NCBI RefSeq assembly: GCF_019900845.1
Contig: NZ_CP074570.1
Span: 62,001-126,000 of the forward strand
Reading direction: 5' to 3'
Length of the DNA stretch: 64,000 bases
Source of the DNA: Paraneptunicella aestuarii
Lineage (GTDB): Bacteria; Pseudomonadota; Gammaproteobacteria; Enterobacterales; Alteromonadaceae
The notes under the pieces were generated by a model. That model was not told the DNA's origin and did no database searches. It saw only the letters and a list, made by a program, of their open reading frames with translations. A program made the position numbers and the translations under genes. Shown here piece after piece: positions 16,706-25,247 of the stretch (position 1 is its first letter; each line of letters begins with the position of its first letter).

Positions 16706-19186
16706 TTAGTCAGCATGCAGATACCTCACCTGATTCACTCGCTGTGAGAATCCGGGTGATACCAGAGTCAGAATCTCTCTTTGCAGTTTTGCACTGACAT
16801 CATTCGGTTTTAACCAACCGTCGTCATCTTCGGCAATAATGCCATTATCCCTTGAAGCTGCGATGAAAGTGTTTAGCACGTTTTTGTCGTAGAACTCTGG
16901 AGCGCTAATGCCATGTAGCATGGACATACGCTCAGCAACCATTTGGCTGTTCTTTTCCAAATCGGCGCGAGTAATGCGATCGACATTTTCAATTTGGCTA
17001 AGTACCAGTGCGTATCGTTGCAAGGTTTCCTGAATAACCCTGTTCAACAGCCACAGGGTATACTTGGCATCGCCTTTATCATCGTTGTTGTGCCTTGGTT
17101 CTGGTTCGACGAGCTTACCTTCTTGTTCCGCTAACAGGCCAATCTTAAGCATGCTGTTAATCAGGCTTTCAGTGTATTCGGCAGCTTCTTCGTCACTCTT
17201 GTACATGAACAATTCACGTTTCAGGAGTGGATAAAGTAGCTTAACCAGCGAAGTCAGTTCATCACGGTCACAGCCTCGCTTGCCTATTACGATAGCCGCA
17301 ATCAAGCTTGGGATGGCAAACATATGCAAGATGTTATTACGATAGTAAGTCAGAGCAATGGCCACTCGGCGATCCAGCGAGAAGATAGAACCGAATTTGT
17401 CTTCAATTACCGTAAACTTGCCCAGTTTCATGGTGCTTTCTAAAAGAGCTGAGGCATCGGTATCTGGAACGGTAGCATCAATGCTGTACGGAGCCATATG
17501 TTGCAAATCCAGTAGTGTTTGCATGCTGAACAGCAACTCTTCTTTCGCTAGCGTGTGCTTCTTGGCGCATAACAAGCATAGTGAAGCCAAAGTCATTCCG
17601 TTGATCGCTGACGCACTATTGATACGTTCCAGTATGTCCACACCGAGTTGATTCACGGTTGGGGTTAACCAGCTTGGTTTCTTACCTTGCTCGGCTTTAC
17701 TTCTGTCTTCGCGCCAACTTGGGGCATTTTCATCCAGATATTGAGACAAATGGATAGGTTGCCCAAAATTCAGGTAGCCATGACCATAATTCTTCAGGTT
17801 GCGAATAGCGGAAAAGATCTGGAAAAAGGATTCTTTCTGTTTGGTGCTGCCTTTCAGTTCTTTAAGGTAACTGCCGACTTCCATAACGTGCTCATAGCCA
17901 ATATAAACAGGCACTATGCTGATGGGACGGTTAATGCCTTTTAATAGCGCTTGAACCGTCATGGCTAACATACCTGTTTTAGGTGGGAGCAGTCTGCCGG
18001 TGCGGCTTCTGCCGCCTTCAGCATAGTATTTCACTGCGTAACCACGAGCGAAAAGCTGCTCCAGATATTCTCTGAACACTGCTGTATACAGTTTGTTGCC
18101 TTTAAAAGAGCGGCGAATAAAAAAAGCGCCGCCTTTTCGGAATAATCCGCCAATAGGCCAGAAGTTAAGATTAATACCTGCGGCAATGTACGGCGTCATT
18201 AGTCCTTCATTGTAGATGACATAGGTTAGTAGCAGATAATCCATGTGGCTTCGATGGCAGGGAACATAAATGATTTCATGTCCATTTTGCGCAAGTTCGC
18301 GCACTTTCTCGGCATGTTCGACATTTATGCCGTTATAAATCTTGTTCCAGACTTTGGTGAGTAAGCGGTATGCCAAACGAATGGCCGTGGAATTACGGTC
18401 AGCGGCAATCTCTTCAATGTATTTTTGCGCTTGTTCCTTGGCTTTTTCCAAAGAGATATTTTTGCTTTTGGCTTCGTCGTTGATGGCATTTTTAACCGCA
18501 TCTGCGCCCAATACACCGTTGAACAGCTGGGCTCTCTGCAACATGCTGGGGCCAGTGATAGACTGCTGACGACGGAAAAAGTGGGTGCGTGCCAAGCGGA
18601 TAAGTTTGTGTGCCAGTTGTTCGTCGGTATCTGATTCTTTCAGATTGGTCATTTCACGAGAAGAAACTGCGCGGCTAAAGCCGACAATATTGTCACGTCC
18701 GAGGAACAGGATAATAAAGAATTTACGGAACCAGCCTGGGGAACTGCGATCGGTGAGAAGATCTGTCCAGCTTTTGCTGGCTTTGCCGGGTTCGCGACCC
18801 CAAAAAATGGAAACCGGGACAATTTGAATGTCTAAATCTTTGTCTTCACGGTGCAGTTTAAACATTTCTGTGCTGCTACGAGCAATGTCTGTCACTTTGC
18901 GTTTATTACTGAAGAGTGAACGAGGTCGCTCGACAAAAAGTGTTGCAGGGTGTTCTTGCCCGGCTATCTCGATTTTTTTGAAAGGATTGGGTAAGCCCAA
19001 TCTTTCGGTCGTCATTTCCAGCGCTATCAGATCCGTCGCTGAGTGCGTTTTTAACAGGTAAATAATCGGCTTATCTTTAGATATCCCCAGCTCGCCTTCT
19101 ATATCATTCGGCGTGTAGCTTGATGTGAGCAGCCAACGTGTCGGGTACTTGATTATTTTTAACAGTATGTTTCGGAAATCCAACAT
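16706..19186 (-). CDS. plsB: Glycerol-3-phosphate 1-O-acyltransferase
   Basis: First acylation of glycerol-3-phosphate in phospholipid synthesis, at the inner membrane. At 826 residues it fits the PlsB family (E. coli 807). The acyltransferase signatures appear in order: HRSHMDYLLLTY near 314 (HX4D), GAFFIRRSFKGNKLY near 358, YAEGGRSRTGRLLPPKTGML near 392, and PISIVPVYIGYEHVMEV near 425. The N-terminal domain with FVERPRSLFSNKRKVTD is also typical. It is divergent from lexA with about 230 bases between. In E. coli dgkA sits in this gap, but here it is missing. Confidence 0.97.
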   Translation of the reverse strand: MLDFRNILLKIIKYPTRWLLTSSYTPNDIEGELGISKDKPIIYLLKTHSATDLIALEMTTERLGLPNPFKKIEIAGQEHPATLFVERPRSLFSNKRKVTDIARSSTEMFKLHREDKDLDIQIVPVSIFWGREPGKASKSWTDLLTDRSSPGWFRKFFIILFLGRDNIVGFSRAVSSREMTNLKESDTDEQLAHKLIRLARTHFFRRQQSITGPSMLQRAQLFNGVLGADAVKNAINDEAKSKNISLEKAKEQAQKYIEEIAADRNSTAIRLAYRLLTKVWNKIYNGINVEHAEKVRELAQNGHEIIYVPCHRSHMDYLLLTYVIYNEGLMTPYIAAGINLNFWPIGGLFRKGGAFFIRRSFKGNKLYTAVFREYLEQLFARGYAVKYYAEGGRSRTGRLLPPKTGMLAMTVQALLKGINRPISIVPVYIGYEHVMEVGSYLKELKGSTKQKESFFQIFSAIRNLKNYGHGYLNFGQPIHLSQYLDENAPSWREDRSKAEQGKKPSWLTPTVNQLGVDILERINSASAINGMTLASLCLLCAKKHTLAKEELLFSMQTLLDLQHMAPYSIDATVPDTDASALLESTMKLGKFTVIEDKFGSIFSLDRRVAIALTYYRNNILHMFAIPSLIAAIVIGKRGCDRDELTSLVKLLYPLLKRELFMYKSDEEAAEYTESLINSMLKIGLLAEQEGKLVEPEPRHNNDDKGDAKYTLWLLNRVIQETLQRYALVLSQIENVDRITRADLEKNSQMVAERMSMLHGISAPEFYDKNVLNTFIAASRDNGIIAEDDDGWLKPNDVSAKLQREILTLVSPGFSQRVNQVRYLHAD

Positions 19187-19369
19187 TCAAGAGAACCTGT
19201 GTTATGAAGTGGCGGGATAATAGCATGATGATTGCGTTTTTTCCCTAATTTGCCTCAATTTGGGGCATGCCTTGATTTGTAACAATGCTTAATCGCTTTA
19301 ACAATAAAACGACTTCTTACGTTGCATATCTGAAGAAAGGGAAATTTTAGGTTTGTAATATTTTTTTTG

Positions 19370-19385
19370 CTGTATATACTACCAG
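19370..19385 (+). promoter_or_regulatory. LexA-binding (SOS) box 1 of lexA
   Basis: CTGT-ATATACTA-CCAG fits the CTGT-N8-ACAG SOS box with one change in the last half-site. It begins 21 bases before box 2, the same spacing as the two boxes of E. coli lexA. Confidence 0.75.
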
Positions 19386-19390
19386 TAAAA

Positions 19391-19406
19391 CTGTATGGAA
19401 TAACAG
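19391..19406 (+). promoter_or_regulatory. LexA-binding (SOS) box 2 of lexA
   Basis: CTGT-ATGGAATA-ACAG is a perfect match to the CTGT-N8-ACAG consensus and ends 7 bases before the lexA ATG. Together with box 1 it indicates autorepression of lexA. Confidence 0.85.
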
Positions 19407-19413
19407 GCTGTTT

Positions 19414-20037
19414 ATGCGTCCACTAACTCCACGTCAAGAGCAAGTATTAGAACTGATTAAGCACACCATTTCAGACACTGGAATGCCGCCCACTCGTGCC
19501 GAAATAGCACGACAGTTAGGCTTTCGTTCCGCCAATGCGGCAGAAGAGCATTTGAAAGCGTTGGCAAGAAAAGGGGTAATCGAAGTATTACCAGGTACGT
19601 CTCGAGGCATTAAATTAAATGTGCCATTGGACGAACCGGCTGAGGAGGAAGGCTTGCCATTGATTGGACGAGTTGCTGCTGGTGAACCCATTCTGGCGCA
19701 AGAGCATATTGAATCTCACTATCAGGTTGATCCTAATTTCTTCCATCCCCATGCCGATTATTTATTGCGCGTTTATGGCGAGAGTATGAAGGATATCGGC
19801 ATTATGGATGGTGATTTGCTTGCGGTGCATCGAACCAAAGATGTGCGTAATGGTCAGGTTGTTGTGGCGAGAGTTGAAGATGATGTGACCGTTAAGCGTA
19901 TTGAGCGTAACGGTAGTCAGGTTATCTTGCATGCCGAGAATGCGGATTTCAGCCCTATTAAGGTGGATTTAACTTCTCAACCTTTCGAAATTGAAGGCTT
20001 GGCTGTGGGTGTAGTTCGCAACAATTCTATGATGTAA
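19414..20037 (+). CDS. lexA: LexA repressor
   Basis: SOS-response repressor that self-cleaves when RecA is activated. The 207-residue protein has an N-terminal winged helix ([14 protein letters not shown]... then [20 protein letters not shown]), the self-cleavage bond Ala89-Gly90 in GRVAAGEP, the catalytic Ser124 in YGESMKD and Lys161 in [10 protein letters not shown]. Everything needed for cleavage is present. Two SOS boxes stand immediately upstream. It is monocistronic: a 678-base spacer with a hairpin separates it from the cox genes. Confidence 0.98.
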   Translation: MRPLTPRQEQVLELIKHTISDTGMPPTRAEIARQLGFRSANAAEEHLKALARKGVIEVLPGTSRGIKLNVPLDEPAEEEGLPLIGRVAAGEPILAQEHIESHYQVDPNFFHPHADYLLRVYGESMKDIGIMDGDLLAVHRTKDVRNGQVVVARVEDDVTVKRIERNGSQVILHAENADFSPIKVDLTSQPFEIEGLAVGVVRNNSMM

Positions 20038-20059
20038 CGCTTTTTTTACATTTTTTGTT

Positions 20060-20095
20060 CTGGGCTTATTGTTATTTTTAGAGCGGTAAGCCCAG
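20060..20095 (+). terminator. Hairpin downstream of lexA
   Basis: CTGGGCTTA (20060-20068) pairs perfectly with TAAGCCCAG (20087-20095) over an 18-nt loop, 23 bases after the lexA stop. A run of T lies before it rather than after it on the plus strand, so it is an imperfect intrinsic terminator. It remains the most likely transcript end for lexA. Confidence 0.45.
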
Positions 20096-20717
20096 GTTGA
20101 AAAAACCACCATTATCCTTGCCATTTTCTTTTGCTTTTACGCCTATCGCACTCATCATTTTTTCATTGCTAATTAGCGTTGAATCTTTTTTGTTTTTTAT
20201 ATCCCTCTAAAATAAAGGGTTTTGAAGCCGTCGATTTTTAGCATAAGGCGATTTTCTTCTTTGCACCATTTATTGCCGCTCTCCTTCTTATTTGCCTAAA
20301 AGTTGCTCCAAATGGATCTTTTTTGTAATTTTAATCACTTTAAATGCGCAATATATTAACTTGAGACTTGATCTGAGCGCCAAAAATACTCACCATTGGC
20401 GTCCTTGCAGCTTTAGGCATCGTTTTGCATGCTTTTTAGTCACTTTTTGAGGTTCACCTCGCTGTTAAGAGTCACTAAATAAAAGCGCAGGAGACGTTTA
20501 GTAACCGTGGTGTTACTGCAAGTGTTGTAATAAAAAATTCATGTTGGGGAATTTTTGCATCGGAATTGTTTATTTCTTGCCATTTATTAACACCTTGATT
20601 ACATTACGAAACAATTTGTTTAACAAATTAGAATAAATTTGACCTGAGAAGGCTTCGACGGTCAGCGCAACTGCTTTTTAATTAAGACTGCTTTTTAATA
20701 GATGGAGGAAAGCTCTG
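20096..20717. other. Long gene-free leader upstream of the cytochrome oxidase genes
   Basis: About 620 A/T-rich bases hold no convincing ORF. Small inverted repeats are visible: GAGG/CCTC at about 20449-20460, flanked by TTTAGTCACT and AGTCACTAAA arms, and TGACC/GGTCA near 20640-20665. The coxB promoter and a long 5' untranslated leader presumably lie here. I see no recognisable regulator site or known riboswitch. Confidence 0.5.
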
Positions 20718-21872
20718 GTGCATAAAATAATAACCACCTTGCTAGCTGCAGTAACCAGCTTGCTTATCTTTCCGGTTATGGCTGCGGGTGATTCACACCC
20801 TGATGCTTACCAGTTAAACCTAAGAGAGGGTGTGACAGACATCAGTGCACAGGTCTATGACTTACATATGACCATTTTAATTATATGTGCGCTTATCGGT
20901 GTTGCCGTATTCGGCGTCATGCTTTATTCCACAATTTTTCATCGTAAGTCTCTAGGTGTAAAGCCTGCGACTTTTCATGAAAGTGTAAAAGTGGAAATTG
21001 CATGGACTGTGGCTCCTTTTGTGATTTTGATTTTCATGGCGATTCCCGCTGCGAAAACCCTAATCGCTATGGAAGACACTTCAGCTCCTGATGTGTCGAT
21101 TCTGGTAACCGGTTCTCAGTGGAAGTGGCATTATAAATATATGGATAACGACGTAGAGTATTACTCTGTGTTGGCCACACAACGTGAACAAATTCATAAT
21201 AAATTCGATAAAGGCGAGAACTACCTGTTAGAGGTTGATCGTCCTTTGGTTATTCCTACAGGTAAGAAAGTTCGTTTCTTGATGACCTCTGACGATGTTA
21301 TCCATTCATGGTGGGTTCCTGACTTCGCGGTTAAGAAAGATGCTAACCCTGGCTTTATTAATGAAGCGTGGACCAAGGTAAACCAACCAGGTATTTATCG
21401 TGGTCAATGTGCTGAGTTGTGCGGTAAAGATCATGGTTTCATGCCTGTCGTTGTTGTTGCTAAAGAGCCTGCTGAATATGAAGCATGGATTTCTGAGCAA
21501 GAAGCAATTCAGAAGAAAGCTAAAGAAGAAGAACAAAAACTACTTGCCATGAATATGAGCATGGATGAGTTGATGTCGGTTGGTGAACGGGTTTATCAAT
21601 CAGCATGCGCAGCTTGTCATATGCCTAATGGTGAAGGTTTGCCTGGGGTGTTCCCTGCTCTTAAAGGTAGCCAAATTGCATTGCATGATATGCCAAAACA
21701 TATCGACGTTGTTGTAAACGGCGTTTCGGGTACTGCGATGCCTTCTTTTGCGAAACAATTGTCGTTGAAAGAATTGGCTGCAGTTATCACTTATGAACGT
21801 AATGCTTGGGGTAACAGCACTGGTGATACCGTTCAAGCGAAAGACGTTAACGCTGTCATTAATGGCAATTAA
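20718..21872 (+). CDS. coxB: Cytochrome c oxidase subunit II with fused cytochrome c domain
   Basis: Subunit II of an aa3-type haem-copper oxidase, carrying the CuA centre that accepts electrons. The 384-residue protein has a signal peptide, two membrane helices (near 48-68 and 90-110), and a CuA site in RGQCAELCGKDHGFMPVVV near 225 with Cys, Cys, His and Met. A C-terminal cytochrome c domain has CAACH (297-301) and a distal Met in GTAMPSF. The fused domain makes it a caa3-like subunit. The start is GTG at 20718 with GGAGG upstream. It is the first gene of coxB-coxA-ctaG-coxC, with short spacers. Confidence 0.97.
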   Translation: MHKIITTLLAAVTSLLIFPVMAAGDSHPDAYQLNLREGVTDISAQVYDLHMTILIICALIGVAVFGVMLYSTIFHRKSLGVKPATFHESVKVEIAWTVAPFVILIFMAIPAAKTLIAMEDTSAPDVSILVTGSQWKWHYKYMDNDVEYYSVLATQREQIHNKFDKGENYLLEVDRPLVIPTGKKVRFLMTSDDVIHSWWVPDFAVKKDANPGFINEAWTKVNQPGIYRGQCAELCGKDHGFMPVVVVAKEPAEYEAWISEQEAIQKKAKEEEQKLLAMNMSMDELMSVGERVYQSACAACHMPNGEGLPGVFPALKGSQIALHDMPKHIDVVVNGVSGTAMPSFAKQLSLKELAAVITYERNAWGNSTGDTVQAKDVNAVINGN

Positions 21873-21884
21873 GAGAGGTTGGCA

Positions 21885-23474
21885 ATGAGTACTGTAGTTG
21901 AAGATTTACATCACGATGATCACCATCATCATGCGCCAACGGGTATTAAGCGTTGGCTCTATACTACGAACCATAAAGACATCGGTACTATGTACCTATG
22001 GTTCGCATTCATCATGTTTTTGGTTGGCGGCGCAATGGCAATGGTTATTCGTGCCGAGCTATTCCAACCGGGTTTGCAAATTGTAGAACCAAACTTCTTT
22101 AACCAGATGACCACCGTTCATGGTCTGATCATGGTTTTTGGTGCGGTAATGCCGGCTTTCACCGGGCTTGCTAACTGGATGGTGCCACTAATGATTGGCG
22201 CGCCAGATATGGCTTTGCCTCGAATGAACAACTGGAGCTTCTGGATCTTGCCATTCGCATTTTCAGTTTTGATTGCTTCTTTGTTCCTTGAAGGTGGTGG
22301 TCCTAACTTCGGTTGGACTTTCTATGCACCTTTGTCCACAACGTATAGTAATGATTCAACAGCGCTGTTTGTGTTCTCGGTTCATATTATGGGTGCGAGT
22401 TCTATCATGGGTGCTATCAACGTTATCGTTACTATTTTCAACATGCGTGCCCCTGGCATGACATTGATGAAAATGCCACTGTTTGTCTGGACATGGTTGA
22501 TCACTGCATTCTTGTTGATTGCGGTAATGCCAGTATTAGCCGGCGCAGTGACCATGGTATTGACTGATAAATACTTCGGAACCAGCTTCTTTGACGCTGC
22601 TGGTGGTGGTGACCCGGTTATGTTCCAGCATATTTTCTGGTTCTTCGGTCATCCAGAGGTGTACATCATGATCTTGCCAGCTTTTGGTGTTATTTCTCAA
22701 ATCGTTCCTACGTTCTCTCGTAAGAAGCTGTTTGGTTATGCATCAATGGTTTACGCAACGGCCTCAATTGCATTGTTGTCATTCATCGTTTGGGCTCACC
22801 ACATGTTTACCACTGGTATGCCATTGTTCGGTGAAATGTTCTTCATGATCGCAACCATGTTGATTTCTGTCCCAACGGGCGTAAAAGTATTCAACTGGGT
22901 TGCAACCATGTGGCGCGGCGCGATTTCATTTGAAATGCCAATGATGTTTGCCTTGGCCTTCATCGTATTGTTCACTATCGGTGGTTTCTCTGGTTTGATG
23001 CTGGCGATTACTCCGGTTGACTTCCAATACCATGATACTTACTTCGTAGTGGCTCACTTCCATTATGTATTGGTAACAGGCGCTATCTTCTCCATTATGG
23101 CGGCGACTTACTACTGGCTACCTAAGTGGACGGGTAAGATGTATGACGAAACTTTGGCTAAATGGCATTTCTGGTGCTCTTTGATCTCTGTAAACGTCCT
23201 GTTCTTCCCAATGCACTTCATCGGTTTAGCGGGTATGCCAAGACGTATTCCTGACTATGCATTGCAGTTTGCTGATTTCAATAAGTGGATCAGTATTGGT
23301 GGCTTTGCATTTGGTTTATCGCAGCTTATTTTCCTTGCTCTGTTGATTAAAGCTTGCCGTAAGAAAGGTGAGCCAGTGTCTGCACAGGTTTGGGATGGTG
23401 CGGAAGGCTTGGAATGGGAAATACCTTCTCCTGCTCCTTATCATACCTTCGATACACCGCCTGTTGTGAAGTAG
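21885..23474 (+). CDS. coxA: Cytochrome c oxidase subunit I
   Basis: Catalytic subunit holding haem a and the haem a3-CuB site that reduces oxygen and pumps protons. The 529-residue protein has 12 membrane helices. The low-spin haem ligand is in MTTVHGLIMVFGAVMPAF, and the CuB/Tyr site is in FFGHPEVYIMILPAFG near 240. HHMFTTGM is near 295, and the haem ligands HDTYFVVAHFHYVL are near 375-390. The GHPEVY sequence marks the A-type, Tyr-crosslinked oxidases. I chose the ATG at 21885, 6 bases past an in-frame TTG, because AGAGG is properly spaced before it. The N terminus has a His-rich stretch (HHDDHHHH). Confidence 0.98.
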   Translation: MSTVVEDLHHDDHHHHAPTGIKRWLYTTNHKDIGTMYLWFAFIMFLVGGAMAMVIRAELFQPGLQIVEPNFFNQMTTVHGLIMVFGAVMPAFTGLANWMVPLMIGAPDMALPRMNNWSFWILPFAFSVLIASLFLEGGGPNFGWTFYAPLSTTYSNDSTALFVFSVHIMGASSIMGAINVIVTIFNMRAPGMTLMKMPLFVWTWLITAFLLIAVMPVLAGAVTMVLTDKYFGTSFFDAAGGGDPVMFQHIFWFFGHPEVYIMILPAFGVISQIVPTFSRKKLFGYASMVYATASIALLSFIVWAHHMFTTGMPLFGEMFFMIATMLISVPTGVKVFNWVATMWRGAISFEMPMMFALAFIVLFTIGGFSGLMLAITPVDFQYHDTYFVVAHFHYVLVTGAIFSIMAATYYWLPKWTGKMYDETLAKWHFWCSLISVNVLFFPMHFIGLAGMPRRIPDYALQFADFNKWISIGGFAFGLSQLIFLALLIKACRKKGEPVSAQVWDGAEGLEWEIPSPAPYHTFDTPPVVK

Positions 23475-23480
23475 GGGTAA

Positions 23481-24044
23481 ATGATGAGTACCGAACATAA
23501 CGTTAATAACAATAGCAAGCTGATCCTGAAATTAGTCGGTGTTGTAATCGGTATGTTCGGCTTTGGTTTTGCTTTGGTGCCCTTGTATGACGTGTTTTGC
23601 GATCTGACGGGGATCAACGGTAAAACCAAAGACACCGCTGCGGTTTATCAAGGTGTTGAAGTAGATAAAAGTCGGTTGGTGACGGTAGAGTTCATCACCC
23701 GTAATAATAAGGGTATGCCTTGGCAATTTGCTTCTGAAACGAAGCGTGTGCAGGTTCATCCAGGGGAAATGCATCAGGTTAATTTTACTGCGCATAACCC
23801 TGCTGGTAGACAGATTATTGGACAAGCGGTTCCTTCTGTATCTCCGGGTACAGCAGCGCTTTACCTGAATAAGACCGAGTGTTTCTGCTTTGAACAACAG
23901 CCTTTGGGGGCTGGTGAGCAAGTAGTGATGCCGATGAAGTTCTACGTGGATCCGCAGTTGCCTGAAGATATTGAGTTCTTCACTGTGCAATACACCTTGT
24001 ATGACGTTACTGGTTCAGTCGAAACAGTCGCAATGAACCAATAG
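23481..24044 (+). CDS. ctaG: Cytochrome c oxidase assembly protein CtaG/Cox11
   Basis: Copper chaperone needed to form the CuB centre of subunit I. It is 187 residues, with one N-terminal membrane helix (LKLVGVVIGMFGFGFALVPLYDVFC) and the copper-binding CFCF motif in KTECFCFEQQ near 136. The downstream FYVDPQLPEDIEFFTVQYTLYD is a family signature. It lies between coxA and coxC, 6 bases after the former, the usual place for this gene. Confidence 0.96.
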   Translation: MMSTEHNVNNNSKLILKLVGVVIGMFGFGFALVPLYDVFCDLTGINGKTKDTAAVYQGVEVDKSRLVTVEFITRNNKGMPWQFASETKRVQVHPGEMHQVNFTAHNPAGRQIIGQAVPSVSPGTAALYLNKTECFCFEQQPLGAGEQVVMPMKFYVDPQLPEDIEFFTVQYTLYDVTGSVETVAMNQ

Positions 24045-24059
24045 CAATTGGAGATAAGA

Positions 24060-24941
24060 ATGTCAGAACAACAATATGAAAAATATTACGTGCCAGACCA
24101 AAGTCCCTGGCCGTTTGTTGGGGCGGTAGCTCTATTCCTTATCGTCGTTGGTGCAGGCAACTATGTTGTCGAGGTCTCCAAAGGTAAAGATGGCTACGGC
24201 GGAATCATCCTACTGACGGGTATAGCTGTGTTGCTATATATGTTGTGGAACTGGTTCAAAGACCAAATTAATGAATCTATGGCCGGCTTGTATAGCGCGC
24301 AATTAAGCCGCTCTTATCGTCAAGGTATGAGCTGGTTTATTTTCTCAGAAGTGATGTTCTTCTGTGCTTTCTTTGGTGCGTTGTTTTATGCCAGAGTGTT
24401 TTCTGTTCCATGGTTAGGCGGCGCATCGAACAATGTTTCTACCGCGGCGGTTTTATGGCCTACTTTTGAAGCTGTGTGGCCGTTAGTTACAACGCCAGGT
24501 GGTACACAAACTCAAGCAATGCCTCCAGGTGGTTTGCCACTGTACAACACTATTATTCTTTTAGTGTCATCAGTAACTTGCCATTATGCACATGTTGGAT
24601 TGGAAAAGAATAATCGTAAGAACCTGACCATGTTCCTTGGTTTGACAGTCTTGCTTGGTTTGTTGTTCTTATTCTTCCAGGTTGAAGAATATATTCACGC
24701 ATACACTGAAATGGGTCTGAAATTAGATTCAGGTATTTATGGCAACACTTTCTTCATGTTGACGGGCTTCCACGGAATGCATGTTACCTTGGGAACTATC
24801 TTGTTGATTGTGATGTTTTTCCGTGTATTGAAAGGACATTTTACGCCTGATAATCACTTCGCATTCCAGGCTGCTAGCTGGTACTGGCACTTTGTTGATG
24901 TGGTATGGGTGTGTTTGTTTATCTTTGTTTATTTGCTGTAG
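24060..24941 (+). CDS. coxC: Cytochrome c oxidase subunit III
   Basis: Seven-helix core subunit that stabilises the oxidase. The 293-residue protein starts MSEQQYEKYYVPDQSPWPF. The conserved WFIFSEVMFFCAFFGALFYAR (with the membrane Glu), the long HVGLEKNNR region, QVEEYIHAY, and the final FHGMHVTLGTI and FQAASWYWHFVDVVWV are all family motifs. The ATG at 24060 has GGAGA upstream. An earlier in-frame ATG at 24048 lacks a ribosome site. A good terminator follows, ending the coxB-coxA-ctaG-coxC transcript. Confidence 0.97.
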   Translation: MSEQQYEKYYVPDQSPWPFVGAVALFLIVVGAGNYVVEVSKGKDGYGGIILLTGIAVLLYMLWNWFKDQINESMAGLYSAQLSRSYRQGMSWFIFSEVMFFCAFFGALFYARVFSVPWLGGASNNVSTAAVLWPTFEAVWPLVTTPGGTQTQAMPPGGLPLYNTIILLVSSVTCHYAHVGLEKNNRKNLTMFLGLTVLLGLLFLFFQVEEYIHAYTEMGLKLDSGIYGNTFFMLTGFHGMHVTLGTILLIVMFFRVLKGHFTPDNHFAFQAASWYWHFVDVVWVCLFIFVYLL

Positions 24942-24969
24942 TCAGCATTTGATAAAGAATGAAGCAATG

Positions 24970-24996
24970 GCTGCACATGAGAGTGTGCAGCTTTTG
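24970..24996 (+). terminator. Rho-independent terminator after coxC
   Basis: GCTGCACA (24970-24977) and TGTGCAGC (24984-24991) form a perfect 8-bp stem with a 6-nt loop, followed directly by TTTTGTCTGT. It ends the structural oxidase operon, so the following assembly genes need their own promoter. Confidence 0.8.
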
Positions 24997-25016
24997 TCTG
25001 TGTAAAAAGCAGGATT

Positions 25017-25238
25017 TTAATAAGGTCGAGGGTTAGGGGTAATAATACCTGTAGCGACAGCGACTATGACAATAAAGATAATGATGGCGGATATCAGTAC
25101 TCTGCGCCCGATAAACTTGCTCATTTTTTGTTTGTCTGCATCCGGTTTAAGCATGATTGTCATGGCTTTAAACAGGTTGTAAATCATAAAGACAAGTAGC
25201 AGTGCTAGTACGATCTTAACTATCAAAATAAACCCCAC
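25017..25238 (-). CDS. DUF2909 twin-transmembrane protein
   Basis: A 73-residue membrane protein with two hydrophobic spans (ILIVKIVLALLLVFMIYNLF and RVLISAIIIFIVIVAVATGII) separated by a short polar stretch with LKPDADKQKMSKFIGRR. This matches the DUF2909 family, which is often found reversed inside cytochrome oxidase clusters of gammaproteobacteria. The start is GTG at 25238. The SURF1 gene on the other strand starts only 9 bases away, so the two promoters must overlap each other's coding sequence or leader. Function unknown; context suggests a minor role in oxidase assembly. Confidence 0.8.
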   Translation of the reverse strand: MGFILIVKIVLALLLVFMIYNLFKAMTIMLKPDADKQKMSKFIGRRVLISAIIIFIVIVAVATGIITPNPRPY

Positions 25239-25247
25239 CGAAAAGAA

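Noticed and set aside
20096..20717. Riboswitch or small RNA in the cox leader
   Set aside because: Only weak short inverted repeats are present, with no recognisable conserved RNA motif or following T-run.
23532..23990. 152-codon open frame antisense to ctaG
   Set aside because: Fully covered by the intact Cox11 gene. Rich in His, Arg and Leu as antisense frames often are. No domain.
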